DNA of 35,307 nt, taken from an uncultured Spirochaetales bacterium (GTDB lineage Bacteria; Spirochaetota; Spirochaetia; Sphaerochaetales; Sphaerochaetaceae). This document shows, in pieces, positions 24,526 to 33,815 of this stretch. Every line of letters begins with the position of its first letter. The first letter of the stretch is position 1. Position numbers and translations under genes: made by a program. The DNA lies in contig CASEGX010000084.1 in assembly GCA_949287505.1 (NCBI GenBank), positions 1 through 35,307 of the forward strand, read 5' to 3'. Below the pieces are notes generated by a model. That model saw nothing but the letters and a program-made list of their open reading frames with translations. It made no database searches and was not told the origin of the DNA.

Positions 24526-24597
24526 GGTGATAATCTCCTGATGGGAAATCTCCCCTTTTTTGCCCACGGGTTATCCGAAGCCAGTGGGCGTTTTTTA
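24524..24597 (+). ncRNA. Candidate small RNA, plus strand, with own terminator
   Basis: The flanking genes rlmN and xre both read on the minus strand, yet this gap carries a strong plus-strand terminator: GCCCAC (24562-24567) pairs with GTGGGC (24584-24589), followed by GTTTTTTATC. Upstream, TCAGG/CCTGA (24523-24541) and GGGA/TCCC followed by CTTTTTT (24543-24560) make two further hairpins. A promoter candidate CTGTCA-N18-TATTTA (24487-24516) would start a transcript of about 75 bases. No open frame or known RNA family is recognised. The terminator overlaps the rlmN stop codon on the other strand. Confidence 0.45.
24562..24597 (+). terminator. Plus-strand rho-independent terminator in the rlmN-xre gap
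   Basis: A 6-bp GC-rich stem with a 16-base loop is followed by six T residues on the plus strand. On the minus strand the hairpin is followed by A residues, so it does not terminate rlmN. Confidence 0.7.
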
Positions 24598-25617
24598 TCT
24601 CCGTCCAGCTTTGGTTTCTGTGGCAAGCTGGCCACAGGCTCCGCTGATGCTCTGTCCTTTTGATCGTCTTATCGTATAGTTTACCCTGAGTTTCCTGAGG
24701 TCGTTCTCGAATGCTCTTATCTCACTGTCTTCAGGAGCTCTGAACCCGAGGTCCGGAACAGGATTCCATGGAATGAGATTCACAAGGGCATCAAGTCCTT
24801 TGCAGAATTCAGCAAGCTCATCTGCGCTTTTGTGCGATGTGTTGATGCCGCCAAGCATGCAGTATTCAAGAGTCAGCCTTCTGTCCTGATGCCGCTGGAA
24901 GGATATCAGCGCATTCTTGAGCTCTCTGAGAGGGTAGGTCCTGTTTATTCTCATTATCTCGGACCGCGTCTCATCATCTGCAGCAACAAGGGAGACAGCA
25001 AGCCTTACGGGTATGTTCAGCTCTGTGAGTTTCCTGATTCCCGGCACCAGACCACAGGTTGAGATTGTCATCTTCCTGTACGAGATTCCGAATCCGTCTT
25101 CTCTGTGCAGCTCCTTTATGGCGTCGATTGCAGCGGTGAAGTTCATCAGCGCTTCGCCCATTCCCATGAAGACAATATGGCTTATCCTCTCCCCAAGAGA
25201 TGAAAGAAGGACAAACTGCTCGACAATCTCTCCCGCTGAGAGGTTGCGGACAAGTCCCATAGTGCCCGTCTTGCAGAAGGCGCATCCCATTGCACACCCT
25301 ACCTGGCTTGAAAGACACGCTGTGTATCTGTTTTCGCCATCGGAGAGGCGCACGCATTCAATGATTGCCCCATCGGAAAGCTCGACGGCGAGCTTCACAG
25401 TCGATGGAGCTGCTTCTTTTCTTATGATTCTGCTTGAGAGTGCATTGCCATATTCTGCGGAAAGACGCTCCCTGAGCGTTTTAGGCAGCGATGTCATGGC
25501 ATCGAAATCGGAAATGCCTTTTATAAGATTCTGATAGATTATCTTTGCCTGAAAGGGTTTTTCAAGACAGAGACTTTTTGCTATTTCCTCATTGCTTCTG
25601 CAGAACAGGCTTTCCAT
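24595..25617 (-). CDS. rlmN: 23S rRNA (A2503)-C2/tRNA (A37)-C2 methyltransferase RlmN
   Basis: This is a radical-SAM methyltransferase, 340 aa, that adds a methyl group to C2 of adenine 2503 in 23S rRNA and A37 in some tRNAs. The iron-sulfur motif is CAMGCAFC (cysteines near 108, 112 and 115). FMGMGEALMN, STCGLVPGIRKL and RLAVSLVAADDETRSEIMRIN match the family, and the second catalytic cysteine is near 328 in SGACGQLA. RlmN and Cfr are close; the length, the lack of resistance context and housekeeping-like neighbours favour RlmN. AGGAG lies before the ATG, eight bases after the stop of the transporter gene, so the two form an operon. Confidence 0.95.
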   Translation of the reverse strand: MESLFCRSNEEIAKSLCLEKPFQAKIIYQNLIKGISDFDAMTSLPKTLRERLSAEYGNALSSRIIRKEAAPSTVKLAVELSDGAIIECVRLSDGENRYTACLSSQVGCAMGCAFCKTGTMGLVRNLSAGEIVEQFVLLSSLGERISHIVFMGMGEALMNFTAAIDAIKELHREDGFGISYRKMTISTCGLVPGIRKLTELNIPVRLAVSLVAADDETRSEIMRINRTYPLRELKNALISFQRHQDRRLTLEYCMLGGINTSHKSADELAEFCKGLDALVNLIPWNPVPDLGFRAPEDSEIRAFENDLRKLRVNYTIRRSKGQSISGACGQLATETKAGRR

Positions 25618-25625
25618 ATCAGCTC

Positions 25626-27209
25626 CTAGAACATTGAGACAATCGCGATGATGACACCGGTGATACCTTCTCCTCCGAGAAGTCCTGAGGAGATCAGGGC
25701 AGCACCTTCATCCGCTTTTGCCTTATTCTTCATCGTTTTTTTCACTATTGCCATTATAACAGCTCCGAGTGCCATTGCCGAAGAGATATAGGTCGGAAGA
25801 TATACACCAAGACCGAGCGTTGCTGAAGGAACGCGGAGAAGATAGAGAAGGAGGCCGAATGCGACTCCTATGAAGAATGCCACGGAATCCGTGAGTCCTC
25901 CTGCCATTGCAGCTACAGCTGCAGCCTGAGGAGCTGGAAGCTCCGGAGATCCGAATCCTCCCATGGATGTCTTGAGAACGACAAGTGCGAATGCTGCGAC
26001 TACAGCTCCTATGATACCTCCGATTCCCTCTGCCATTATCTGATAGCGGGGTTCTGTGCCGATCATTGAGCCGCTCTTGAGATCATTCATCACATCTCCG
26101 GTGAGGCCGCATGCCACAGCAACGACACCTGCAATGGAGAATGCCGCTGCAAGGGATGGGCTCATCACAGCAGATATTCCAAGAAGGACGAGGATTGCGA
26201 AGACTTCCATCGGATTGACACCGGTCTGACCTGTGAGCATTCCGGAAAGATAGGTCGTGAGGTATACGCCGATTATAAGCAAAACGCCTTCAAAAACCGT
26301 TATCTCCGTTGTTATTGCGAGAATGATGATTGCAAGTACACAGAGCACCGCGATAGCTATGATGACATTCTTCGGCACCGGGGATGATTTCCTGCTTCTG
26401 TCTCTCTTGAAGAAGGAAATGATTGCCTTCACGGCAACTCCGAGTCCTGTTCCTATCATGAGGCCGATACCGAGATTACTCCTGAATGCATCAGCCGAGG
26501 CCATGGAATCGAAAAGTCCTGTAGCGATTCCAACCGGAGTGAGGACAAAGTATCCGAGGACTGCGCCCCCGAACCACATAAGTGCAAGAACCGGCCCGAT
26601 TATGGCTCCGATTCCCAGTGCCATGGGTGATACCCATACGGAAAGAGAAGGGATCATCGCAGATCCGGAGAAGAGAGTCAGCACCGATGGTATCTTGCCA
26701 AGCCCGTCACGGATGAATGTGAAAAGCGCAGATGCTCCTAGCGATGTGAAAAGAACAGGAGCGCCTTTTCCTTCCTTTCCTGCGATGAGCGTGTTGTAGG
26801 CAGCTTCTCCCATCGGGTATGGAAGCTTCTCTCGCTCTATGAAGCTTGGACGGAATATGATTGTGAATATGGTTCCGAGCACTGCGCCTGTGATTGATAT
26901 TGCCATGATCGTGACAATCGAGAGCGATGCAGATGGATCTGTCATCCATAGTCCGGGAAGTGTGAATGCAAGACCTCCTGCAACCATTGCACCTGCGCTC
27001 ATCAGGGTGTGGGTGCAGTTTATCTCCTCAAGTGTAGACCCCTTTGCCTTGCCAAGTATGGCCATTGAGAGAACAGTCACGAAAACTGTAGGCCAGGGGA
27101 GTGCACCCATGCGGAGGGCAACATACATGCTTGAAGCTGTGATGATGATAAGTCCGATGATTCCTGTTATGAGACCCCTTGCGGTAAGAGGTGATTTCTT
27201 TTCATTCAT
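25626..27209 (-). CDS. OPT-superfamily transporter
   Basis: This is a large inner-membrane transporter, 527 aa, of the oligopeptide transporter (OPT/YSL) superfamily. The sequence is a succession of about a dozen or more hydrophobic helices, starting GLITGIIGLIIITASSMYVALRMGALPWPTVF. Family-like features include THTLMSAGAMVAGGLAFTLPG, FIEREKLPYPMGEAAYNTL and DLKSGSMIGTEPRYQIMAEGIGGIIGA. Prokaryotic OPT proteins move peptides or metal chelates, but the substrate here is unknown. No Shine-Dalgarno sequence is seen. A TATAAA box on the minus strand (27224-27219) ends nine bases before the ATG, so the leader is at most a few bases. Confidence 0.85.
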   Translation of the reverse strand: MNEKKSPLTARGLITGIIGLIIITASSMYVALRMGALPWPTVFVTVLSMAILGKAKGSTLEEINCTHTLMSAGAMVAGGLAFTLPGLWMTDPSASLSIVTIMAISITGAVLGTIFTIIFRPSFIEREKLPYPMGEAAYNTLIAGKEGKGAPVLFTSLGASALFTFIRDGLGKIPSVLTLFSGSAMIPSLSVWVSPMALGIGAIIGPVLALMWFGGAVLGYFVLTPVGIATGLFDSMASADAFRSNLGIGLMIGTGLGVAVKAIISFFKRDRSRKSSPVPKNVIIAIAVLCVLAIIILAITTEITVFEGVLLIIGVYLTTYLSGMLTGQTGVNPMEVFAILVLLGISAVMSPSLAAAFSIAGVVAVACGLTGDVMNDLKSGSMIGTEPRYQIMAEGIGGIIGAVVAAFALVVLKTSMGGFGSPELPAPQAAAVAAMAGGLTDSVAFFIGVAFGLLLYLLRVPSATLGLGVYLPTYISSAMALGAVIMAIVKKTMKNKAKADEGAALISSGLLGGEGITGVIIAIVSMF

Positions 27210-27332
27210 GGCGCGGATTTTATACTAATAAGCGGAGTGCATCCACTGAATGTGTATTTGCCCTCAGCGCGCTGTACTTTTTGCTTTTCTTAACGTAGGA
27301 TTATTAATCAGATTAATTTGGAGGTACTTCAG

Positions 27333-27839
27333 ATGAAGAAAAAAGTGCTTGTTCTCCTCATCGTTGCAGTTCTCGCAATAGCTCCGGCTATGGCAGCAAC
27401 AAGAGGTTCATCTAATGACGGCTCTTTCGGAATCGGCCTTAACCTTGGTACGAACACCGGTCTTGGGATGAAGTTCGGTATGGGTAAGTTCGATATCCTT
27501 GCAAATGTAGGTCTTGGTAATTTCAACATCGATTCCAATGGTTTCAACCTTGGCGGTGATGTGGCTGTATCATATGAAGTCTATGATATTGATATCAAAG
27601 GACCTCATCACATGCCTGTCACTGTAGGTCTTGGTGCAAAGATGAACTTCAAGTTCGAAGATAATTTCGGATTCGATCTTGCTCTTGTTGTCCCTGTAGG
27701 ACTTGAGTATCAGATTCCAGATGTTCCTGTCGCATTCTATCTGCGCCTGGCTCCTGGTCTGCAGATCATGGAGAACACGAAGCTTGATATCGGATTCGGA
27801 TTCTCCGGCTATCTTGGCGTTCTCTGGGTCTTTGACTGA
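27333..27839 (+). CDS. Small outer-membrane beta-barrel-type protein, function unknown
   Basis: This is an exported protein of 168 aa from the ATG at 27333, which has TGGAGG eight bases upstream; an in-frame ATG five codons earlier is less well placed. The signal peptide MKKKVLVLLIVAVLAIAPAMA is followed by a mature part rich in glycine, asparagine and aromatic residues in alternating patterns (GIGLNLGTNTGLGMKFG, FDILANVGLGNFNID, GFDLALVVPVGLEYQ). The end is an aromatic residue after a short strand (YLGVLWVFD). This suggests an eight-stranded-type barrel in the outer membrane. No family name can be given with confidence. It is convergent with hflX and stands alone. Confidence 0.8.
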   Translation: MKKKVLVLLIVAVLAIAPAMAATRGSSNDGSFGIGLNLGTNTGLGMKFGMGKFDILANVGLGNFNIDSNGFNLGGDVAVSYEVYDIDIKGPHHMPVTVGLGAKMNFKFEDNFGFDLALVVPVGLEYQIPDVPVAFYLRLAPGLQIMENTKLDIGFGFSGYLGVLWVFD

Positions 27840-27860
27840 TAGATTCCCGCTCAAGGAAAG

Positions 27861-27896
27861 AAGGACTGGTCTTTCAGAGGCTGGTCCTTTTGTATT
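27861..27896 (+). terminator. Terminator after the small outer-membrane protein
   Basis: AAGGAC (27861-27866) pairs with GTCCTT (27884-27889), followed by TTGTATTTT. It overlaps the 3' end and stop codon of the convergent hflX. Confidence 0.6.
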
Positions 27897-29112
27897 TTCC
27901 GGCAAGTTCCTTGCGTATTCTCGCAGTGACAGTCACGCTGTCTTCTCCATAGTCTATTGCCCTTATCGTGCCGTCTTTTGCGATCCTGGTTATGATGTCG
28001 CTGTCAATTGCCTCAGTGACAGTGATGTCCATGTAGCTTTCATCTGTAGCCGTGGCCATTGCAGACAGAAGCTTGTCTATTCCTCTGCCTTCCTTCATGC
28101 TTGTCTCGACAATCAAGTACGGTTCTCTCCTGAGGGCCGCATAGGAAATATCATCATGGATCTCATCTGTTTTGTTGATCACGAGAATCCTGACTTTATC
28201 CAGCGCACCCAGCTGGGAAAGCGTTTCCTTTGTCTTTTTAAGGCAGCCGTATGAATCAGGGTGGGAGACATCTGCAACGATGATGAGGGCATCTGCTGAA
28301 AGTGCCTCTTCCAATGTCGATGAAAAAGCTTCTATTAGCACCTCGGGAAGATCTGATATGAAACCTACCGTATCTGAAAGAAGGACTTTCTGGCCGTTTG
28401 GAAGCCGAAGTGATCGTGTGGTGGTGTCCAGTGTGGCGAAAAGCTTATCCTCTGCAAGCACGCCGGCTGCTGTGAGTGCATTGAGAATCGTGGATTTTCC
28501 TGCGTTCGTGTAGCCTGTGAGAGCAAACGAGAATATTCCGTTGTTCTCCCTTTCCTTCCTTTTTGTTTTCCTTATCGCCTGTACTTCCCTTATTTCCCTG
28601 TCGAGCGTACGTATCCTCTGGTCGATGAGCCGCCGCTCAAGCTCTATTTTCCTTTCTCCTTCGCCTTTTGCGCCTCTGACACCGCCACGCTGCTGAGAGA
28701 GGTTTGCTTCCCTGTTCTGCAGCCTTGGGCGCAGATACTCGGCTTCTGCTTTCTCAATCTGCAGCCGCGCTTCTCTTGAATGGGCATTCTGGAAGAATAT
28801 CGAAAGGATGACAGCCTCCCTGTCGGAAACAGGAATGTCAAGTCTTTCCTCGAGGTTTTTCTCCTGCCTGGGAGAAATGAATGTGTTTATGACAGCTTCT
28901 TCAGCATCGAATGCGAGTGCGCACTCCCTTGCTTCCTCAGTCTGTCCTGATCCGATATATGTTGATACGTTTATTTCCTTGACAGTATATGTAAGCGAGC
29001 ATACGACACTCAGGGAAAGTGTCTTCAGAAGGCTCTTGGTCTCCTCTTCTCTCAATGCAGCAAGGCGTTCATCCTCGCCTTGCTTCCTGATGTTTATCAG
29101 CAATACACCCAT
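27874..29112 (-). CDS. hflX: Ribosome-associated GTPase HflX
   Basis: This is a GTPase that binds the 50S subunit and splits stalled ribosomes under stress; 412 aa. The N-terminal HflX domain includes STYIGSGQTEEARE and LSIFFQNAHSREARLQIEKAEAEYLRPRL. A glycine-rich linker, QQRGGVRGAKGEGE, and a coiled stretch follow (about 140-190). The G domain has the P-loop GYTNAGKST (200-208), switch region TTTRSL, the G3 block DTVGFISDLP and G4 NKTD. No Shine-Dalgarno sequence precedes the ATG. An extended -10 element places the transcript start at the start codon. It is divergent from pepF. Confidence 0.93.
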   Translation of the reverse strand: MGVLLINIRKQGEDERLAALREEETKSLLKTLSLSVVCSLTYTVKEINVSTYIGSGQTEEARECALAFDAEEAVINTFISPRQEKNLEERLDIPVSDREAVILSIFFQNAHSREARLQIEKAEAEYLRPRLQNREANLSQQRGGVRGAKGEGERKIELERRLIDQRIRTLDREIREVQAIRKTKRKERENNGIFSFALTGYTNAGKSTILNALTAAGVLAEDKLFATLDTTTRSLRLPNGQKVLLSDTVGFISDLPEVLIEAFSSTLEEALSADALIIVADVSHPDSYGCLKKTKETLSQLGALDKVRILVINKTDEIHDDISYAALRREPYLIVETSMKEGRGIDKLLSAMATATDESYMDITVTEAIDSDIITRIAKDGTIRAIDYGEDSVTVTARIRKELAGKYKRTSL

Positions 29113-29159
29113 TTGCTCAATTGTAGCACAAAGCCATCAGCTGATGATATCATCGGATC
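29113..29159. promoter_or_regulatory. Divergent leaderless-type promoters of hflX and pepF with overlapping palindromes
   Basis: On the minus strand TGC-TACAAT (29128-29120) is an extended -10 element seven bases before the hflX ATG. On the plus strand TGA-TATCAT (29145-29153) is an extended -10 element six bases before the pepF ATG. Between them lie two overlapping perfect 12-bp palindromes, CATCAGCTGATG (29135-29146) and GATGATATCATC (29143-29154). No ribosome binding site fits either start. Confidence 0.55.
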
Positions 29160-30860
29160 ATGAACAGACTTCCTCATTGGGACATGACAGCAATATATCC
29201 CTCCCCATCATCATCTGAGTTTTATGATGATATCGCACTTCTCGATAAGAAGAGCAGCGATCTTTTCTCTGCTATTGAGACCGGAGCTTCTCTTGAGACC
29301 CTCATAGGACTTAAAGACGAATGTGACACCATTCTCATCACGCTGGATGCCTATACAAGCGCGCTGCTTTCCACAGATACAGAGAATCCTGAGTTCATAA
29401 AGAGCTCAGGAATGGTGGAGGAGGCAGGTGTAAGGTACCAGAAAACAGAAGATGCCTTTCTCCGCACCGTGGCAAAGAGAAAAGATGAATTCTCCTCTCC
29501 CTTGCTTTCAAAGTGGAAGAAGTACCTTGAATCCATACTTGTGGAGGAAAGCCATCTGATGAGCCGTGAGGAAGAAGCGCTTGCCGCAGACCTCTCTCGT
29601 TCCGGATCCTCTGCATGGGAACGCCTGATGGAGAGAGTAACGTCAACAATATCGAAAGACGGAAGGACGCTCACAGAGCTCCGTCTTCTTGCATCTGACA
29701 AGGACCGTGCTGTCAGGAAGGATGCATTCGAGAAGGAAATTGAATTGCTTTCTGAGCACAGGGCCGCGATTGCAGCATCTCTTAATGGAGTGAAGGGCAC
29801 TGTGCTGACACTTGAGAAGAGAAGAGGCTGGAATGATCCTCTCGAGCGTTCCCTTTTCTCCTCTGCTATTGATGGAAGAATAATGGAAAGCCTTCTTTCT
29901 GCGATAAAGTCGTCTCTTCCTGTTTTCAGAGACTATTTCAATACAAAGGCAAAACTCCTTGGACTGGACCGCCTCGATTTCTTCGATCTCTTTGCCCCTG
30001 TGGGAAGGGCAGAGAAGACCTACTCATTTGAAGAAGCCAGAAAGACAGTCATTGAAGCCTATTCCTCTTTCTCTCCTGAGATGGGAGCGTTTGCAGAATA
30101 TGCGTTCGCTCATAACTGGATTGATGCTGAGCCGCACCCGGGAAAGGCAGGAGGAGCATATGACACCTCATTCCCGAAGGTAAAGGAAAGCCGTGTGTTC
30201 TGCAATTTCGATGGAAGCTATGACAGTGTCTCGACGCTTGCCCATGAGCTTGGCCATGCCTTCCATGATTCTGTTGTCAAGGATCTTCCGCCATCTCTTT
30301 CTGTCTATCCCATGACGCTTGCAGAGACTGCCTCGATTTTCGGGGAGATGCTTGTATTTGACCATGTGCTTGAACATGCATCTTCTGATGAGGCGCTGAT
30401 GGTTATTGAATCATTCGTGCAGTCGGCTGCACAGGTCATTGTCGATATCTATTCGCGCTTTTTGTTCGAGAAGTCAGTTTTTGATGAGAGAAGGACCGGT
30501 GAGGTAAGTGCAGAAAGGCTCTGTTCTCTGATGCTCAGCGCTCAGGAAAAAGCATATGGTGATTCTGTCGGCATAAAACATCCTTATATGTGGGCTGTTA
30601 AATCACACTATTACTCTGAGGCATTCTCATACTATAACTATCCATATGCTTTCGGAGAGCTCTTTGCACTCTCTCTTTATTCCCATAAAAATGAGCAGGA
30701 TTTCTTCTCTGTATATAAGGACGTCCTTCTGAATACAGGAATGAAGAGCGCTGCAGAGTGTGCAGCCATTGCCGGTGCGTATATTTCCTCTCCTTCTTTC
30801 TGGGAAGGCGGAATCAGATTGATTGCAGATTATTCAAAGAGGCTTGAGTCATGGCTCTGA
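29160..30860 (+). CDS. pepF: Oligoendopeptidase F-like M3 family metallopeptidase
   Basis: This is a cytoplasmic zinc peptidase that cleaves short peptides, 566 aa, typical PepF length. The zinc site is TLAHELGHAFHD near residues 360-370 (His, Glu and His at about 362, 363 and 366). The third ligand region is PMTLAETASIFGEMLV, with the glutamate in the usual place. The C-terminal YNYPYAFGELFALSLYS is also characteristic. The N-terminus W(D)MTAIYPS resembles the family start. The ATG has no ribosome binding site and sits at the predicted transcript start. The gene overlaps the following methyltransferase by ten bases. Confidence 0.94.
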   Translation: MNRLPHWDMTAIYPSPSSSEFYDDIALLDKKSSDLFSAIETGASLETLIGLKDECDTILITLDAYTSALLSTDTENPEFIKSSGMVEEAGVRYQKTEDAFLRTVAKRKDEFSSPLLSKWKKYLESILVEESHLMSREEEALAADLSRSGSSAWERLMERVTSTISKDGRTLTELRLLASDKDRAVRKDAFEKEIELLSEHRAAIAASLNGVKGTVLTLEKRRGWNDPLERSLFSSAIDGRIMESLLSAIKSSLPVFRDYFNTKAKLLGLDRLDFFDLFAPVGRAEKTYSFEEARKTVIEAYSSFSPEMGAFAEYAFAHNWIDAEPHPGKAGGAYDTSFPKVKESRVFCNFDGSYDSVSTLAHELGHAFHDSVVKDLPPSLSVYPMTLAETASIFGEMLVFDHVLEHASSDEALMVIESFVQSAAQVIVDIYSRFLFEKSVFDERRTGEVSAERLCSLMLSAQEKAYGDSVGIKHPYMWAVKSHYYSEAFSYYNYPYAFGELFALSLYSHKNEQDFFSVYKDVLLNTGMKSAAECAAIAGAYISSPSFWEGGIRLIADYSKRLESWL

Positions 30861-31987
30861 GAATAGAGAAAATGGCGTCGGAGGCTGTCGGAATCGCCCA
30901 TGAAAACGGAAAGACAGTACTCGTAAGAGGTGCGCTTCCCGGAGAAATCGTGGAATGCAGGGCCATTGAATCAAAACCGGCGTATACGATTGCTGAGGTT
31001 GTGGGGGTTATAGAGCCTTCTCCGATGCGGCTTGAGCCACGCTGTCCGTATTATGGAAGCTGTGGTGGCTGTGATTTCCAGATTGTCTCTGAAAAAGACA
31101 GCGCTGCGATCAAGAAGGATATCCTTGTTGACAATCTCTCCCGTATTGGAAAAAGAGAAGACATTCCTGTGGACATCCCGGTGCATTATGGCTCGTTCTG
31201 CTCTTATCGTCACCGTGCTCGTTTCCATGTCGATGTCTCATCGCTGAAAACAGGTTTTCTCGGGCGAAGATCCTCCAGAATTGTCGAGATTGAATCCTGT
31301 CCGGTGATATCATCAAAGCTCAATGAATTGCTTTCTGAGAGGAAGACGCTTCTTAAAGCCGGGCGCGACGCAATGTTCTCAAACAGAGTCGATAGAGCTA
31401 CAGGGTATGCAGAGGTAAGTGCATTCGAGGGAGATGATGCCATTTCTCTTGGGAATGAAGAGGTCAGTATAACGGTCGGAGGAATCCATTATCACGTGAA
31501 TGCGAATGTCTTTTTCCAGTCCAACCCCTCTCTTCTCCCAGCTCTTCTTGATTTTGTGAAGGATAATGCTGAAGGGGAGAGCATCATGGATCTCTATAGC
31601 GGAGTTGGTACATTCTCAGCCCTCTTTGAAGGAAGCGGGAAAAGGGTCTATGCCGTTGAGAAAAGCAAAGGATGCCTGGGCCTTTCAAAGAAAAACGCGC
31701 CGTCAGCCCTTTCATTCACAGCAGATGTCGCGCTATGGGGCAGGAAGAGTGGCCGCCATGTGGACACTGTAATCGTGGATCCGCCACGCACAGGGCTTTC
31801 TCCAGATGCTCTTTCCCTGATTCTCTCGTGGAAGCCGGAACGTATCATCTATGTATCATGCAACAGCTCGACACTCTCTCGGGATGTAGGAAAAATGGAA
31901 GGCTATTCGATTGCAAAAGCTGCGGTTTTTGATTTTTATCCCGGAACAGGCCACGATGAGAGTGCTCTTGTCCTGGATAGGACCTGA
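30851..31987 (+). CDS. 23S rRNA/tRNA (uracil-5)-methyltransferase, RlmD/TrmA family
   Basis: This is a SAM-dependent m5U methyltransferase, 378 aa. An N-terminal TRAM-like domain (about 1-55; RIEKMASEAVGIAHENGKTVLVRGALPGE) is followed by a 4Fe-4S cluster motif, CPYYGSCGGC (cysteines near 65, 71 and 74, with a fourth in ESCPVI). The SAM domain has MDLYSGVGTFSALFEG and VIVDPPRTGLS. The catalytic cysteine is near 337 in YVSCNSSTLSRD, and the base/glutamate is in GTGHDESALVL. The TRAM domain plus cluster points to the RlmD/RlmC branch (rRNA) more than TrmA, but position specificity cannot be read. It starts inside the end of pepF with AGAGG upstream. Confidence 0.9.
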   Translation: MALRIEKMASEAVGIAHENGKTVLVRGALPGEIVECRAIESKPAYTIAEVVGVIEPSPMRLEPRCPYYGSCGGCDFQIVSEKDSAAIKKDILVDNLSRIGKREDIPVDIPVHYGSFCSYRHRARFHVDVSSLKTGFLGRRSSRIVEIESCPVISSKLNELLSERKTLLKAGRDAMFSNRVDRATGYAEVSAFEGDDAISLGNEEVSITVGGIHYHVNANVFFQSNPSLLPALLDFVKDNAEGESIMDLYSGVGTFSALFEGSGKRVYAVEKSKGCLGLSKKNAPSALSFTADVALWGRKSGRHVDTVIVDPPRTGLSPDALSLILSWKPERIIYVSCNSSTLSRDVGKMEGYSIAKAAVFDFYPGTGHDESALVLDRT

Positions 31988-32040
31988 TTCGCCTGTAAAG
32001 CGGAACGTTGATTTTTCCAGGATAATGCAGGGCTACTGCC

Positions 32041-32098
32041 TTTGGAATTCCAAAAAAGGATTCTCGATTCTATGTATGTGAAAACATCCCTGCAGGGA
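32041..32098. repeat. Two perfect palindromes upstream of eno
   Basis: TTTGGAATTCCAAA (32041-32054, 14 bp) and TCCCTGCAGGGA (32087-32098, 12 bp) lie between the methyltransferase gene and the eno -35 box. The second ends eight bases before the -35. They may be regulator sites or parts of weak terminator structures. Confidence 0.4.
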
Positions 32099-32106
32099 GC
32101 CTTTCC

Positions 32107-32137
32107 TTGACTTTTAACCCAGTTCAGAAGATATTAT
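32107..32137 (+). promoter_or_regulatory. Likely promoter of eno
   Basis: TTGACT (32107-32112) is followed by TATTAT (32132-32137) at 19 bases, or GATATT (32130-32135) at 17. The leader would be about 25 bases and contains AGGAGA before the eno ATG. Confidence 0.55.
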
Positions 32138-32158
32138 CTGTAACTATATCAATAATAG

Positions 32159-33463
<1,305 letters not shown>

Positions 33464-33487
33464 TTCCTTAAAAATTGCGAGTCCATG

Positions 33488-33515
33488 GGTCCGGTATCTC
33501 TGCCGGACCTTTTTC
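33488..33515 (+). terminator. Rho-independent terminator of eno
   Basis: GGTCCGG (33488-33494) pairs with CCGGACC (33503-33509) around an 8-base loop, followed by TTTTTTC. It lies 24 bases after the eno stop. Confidence 0.9.
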
Positions 33516-33711
33516 TTCACTGTATTTTCACAATCTTCACATTCAATGAAACACATTGCTTACTTATTATTAACAGTAGCAACACAGAATATGCTCATAT
33601 AATGAGAAAACGAACAATTGTATATCACTTTGTATTGATAACTCCCCGTTACCAGCAATTAAAAAGATATAATTTTTATTGTGTATCTAATGTGTCGAAT
33701 GTGAATTTAGC

Positions 33712-33741
33712 TTGACAGTTGAATGAAACGGTTGCTACAAT
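33712..33741 (+). promoter_or_regulatory. Strong promoter of the porin-like gene
   Basis: Consensus TTGACA (33712-33717), an 18-base spacer and TACAAT (33736-33741) with an extended TGC just before it. The expected start near 33748 gives a leader of about 68 bases. Confidence 0.8.
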
Positions 33742-33762
33742 CTTCACAAGAATAACGGAAAA

Positions 33763-33810
33763 GGGGAGTTTTGGACTTCAATTTGAGGTTCACCCCAAAA
33801 TTTTTGGAGG
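33763..33810 (+). promoter_or_regulatory. Leader with alternative pairings over the porin ribosome binding site
   Basis: CCCCAA (33793-33798) can pair with TTGGAGG (33804-33810, one bulged A) and hide the Shine-Dalgarno sequence. Alternatively GGGG (33763-33766) and TTTTGG (33769-33774) can pair with CCCC and CCAAAA (33793-33800) and free it. Whether this works as a switch is inference. Confidence 0.4.
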
Positions 33811-33815
33811 AAGTA

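Larger units (their letters stand above)
33464..33815. other. Intergenic region between eno and the porin-like gene
   Basis: This stretch of about 350 bases holds the eno terminator on the left and the porin promoter and leader on the right. The middle (33516-33711) is AT-rich without a credible gene. A 12-base direct repeat, ACAATCTTCACA, occurs at 33530-33541 and again over the porin -10/start region at 33737-33748. Confidence 0.6.

Noticed and set aside
24080..24597. XRE regulator, SDR and structured gap as a toxin-antitoxin or defence module
   Set aside because: The SDR is an ordinary oxidoreductase and no toxin-like or nuclease gene is linked to the regulator.
24595..25617. rlmN as a Cfr-type antibiotic resistance methyltransferase
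   Set aside because: The sequence pattern, length and operon with a transporter look like housekeeping RlmN; no mobile element or resistance gene is nearby.
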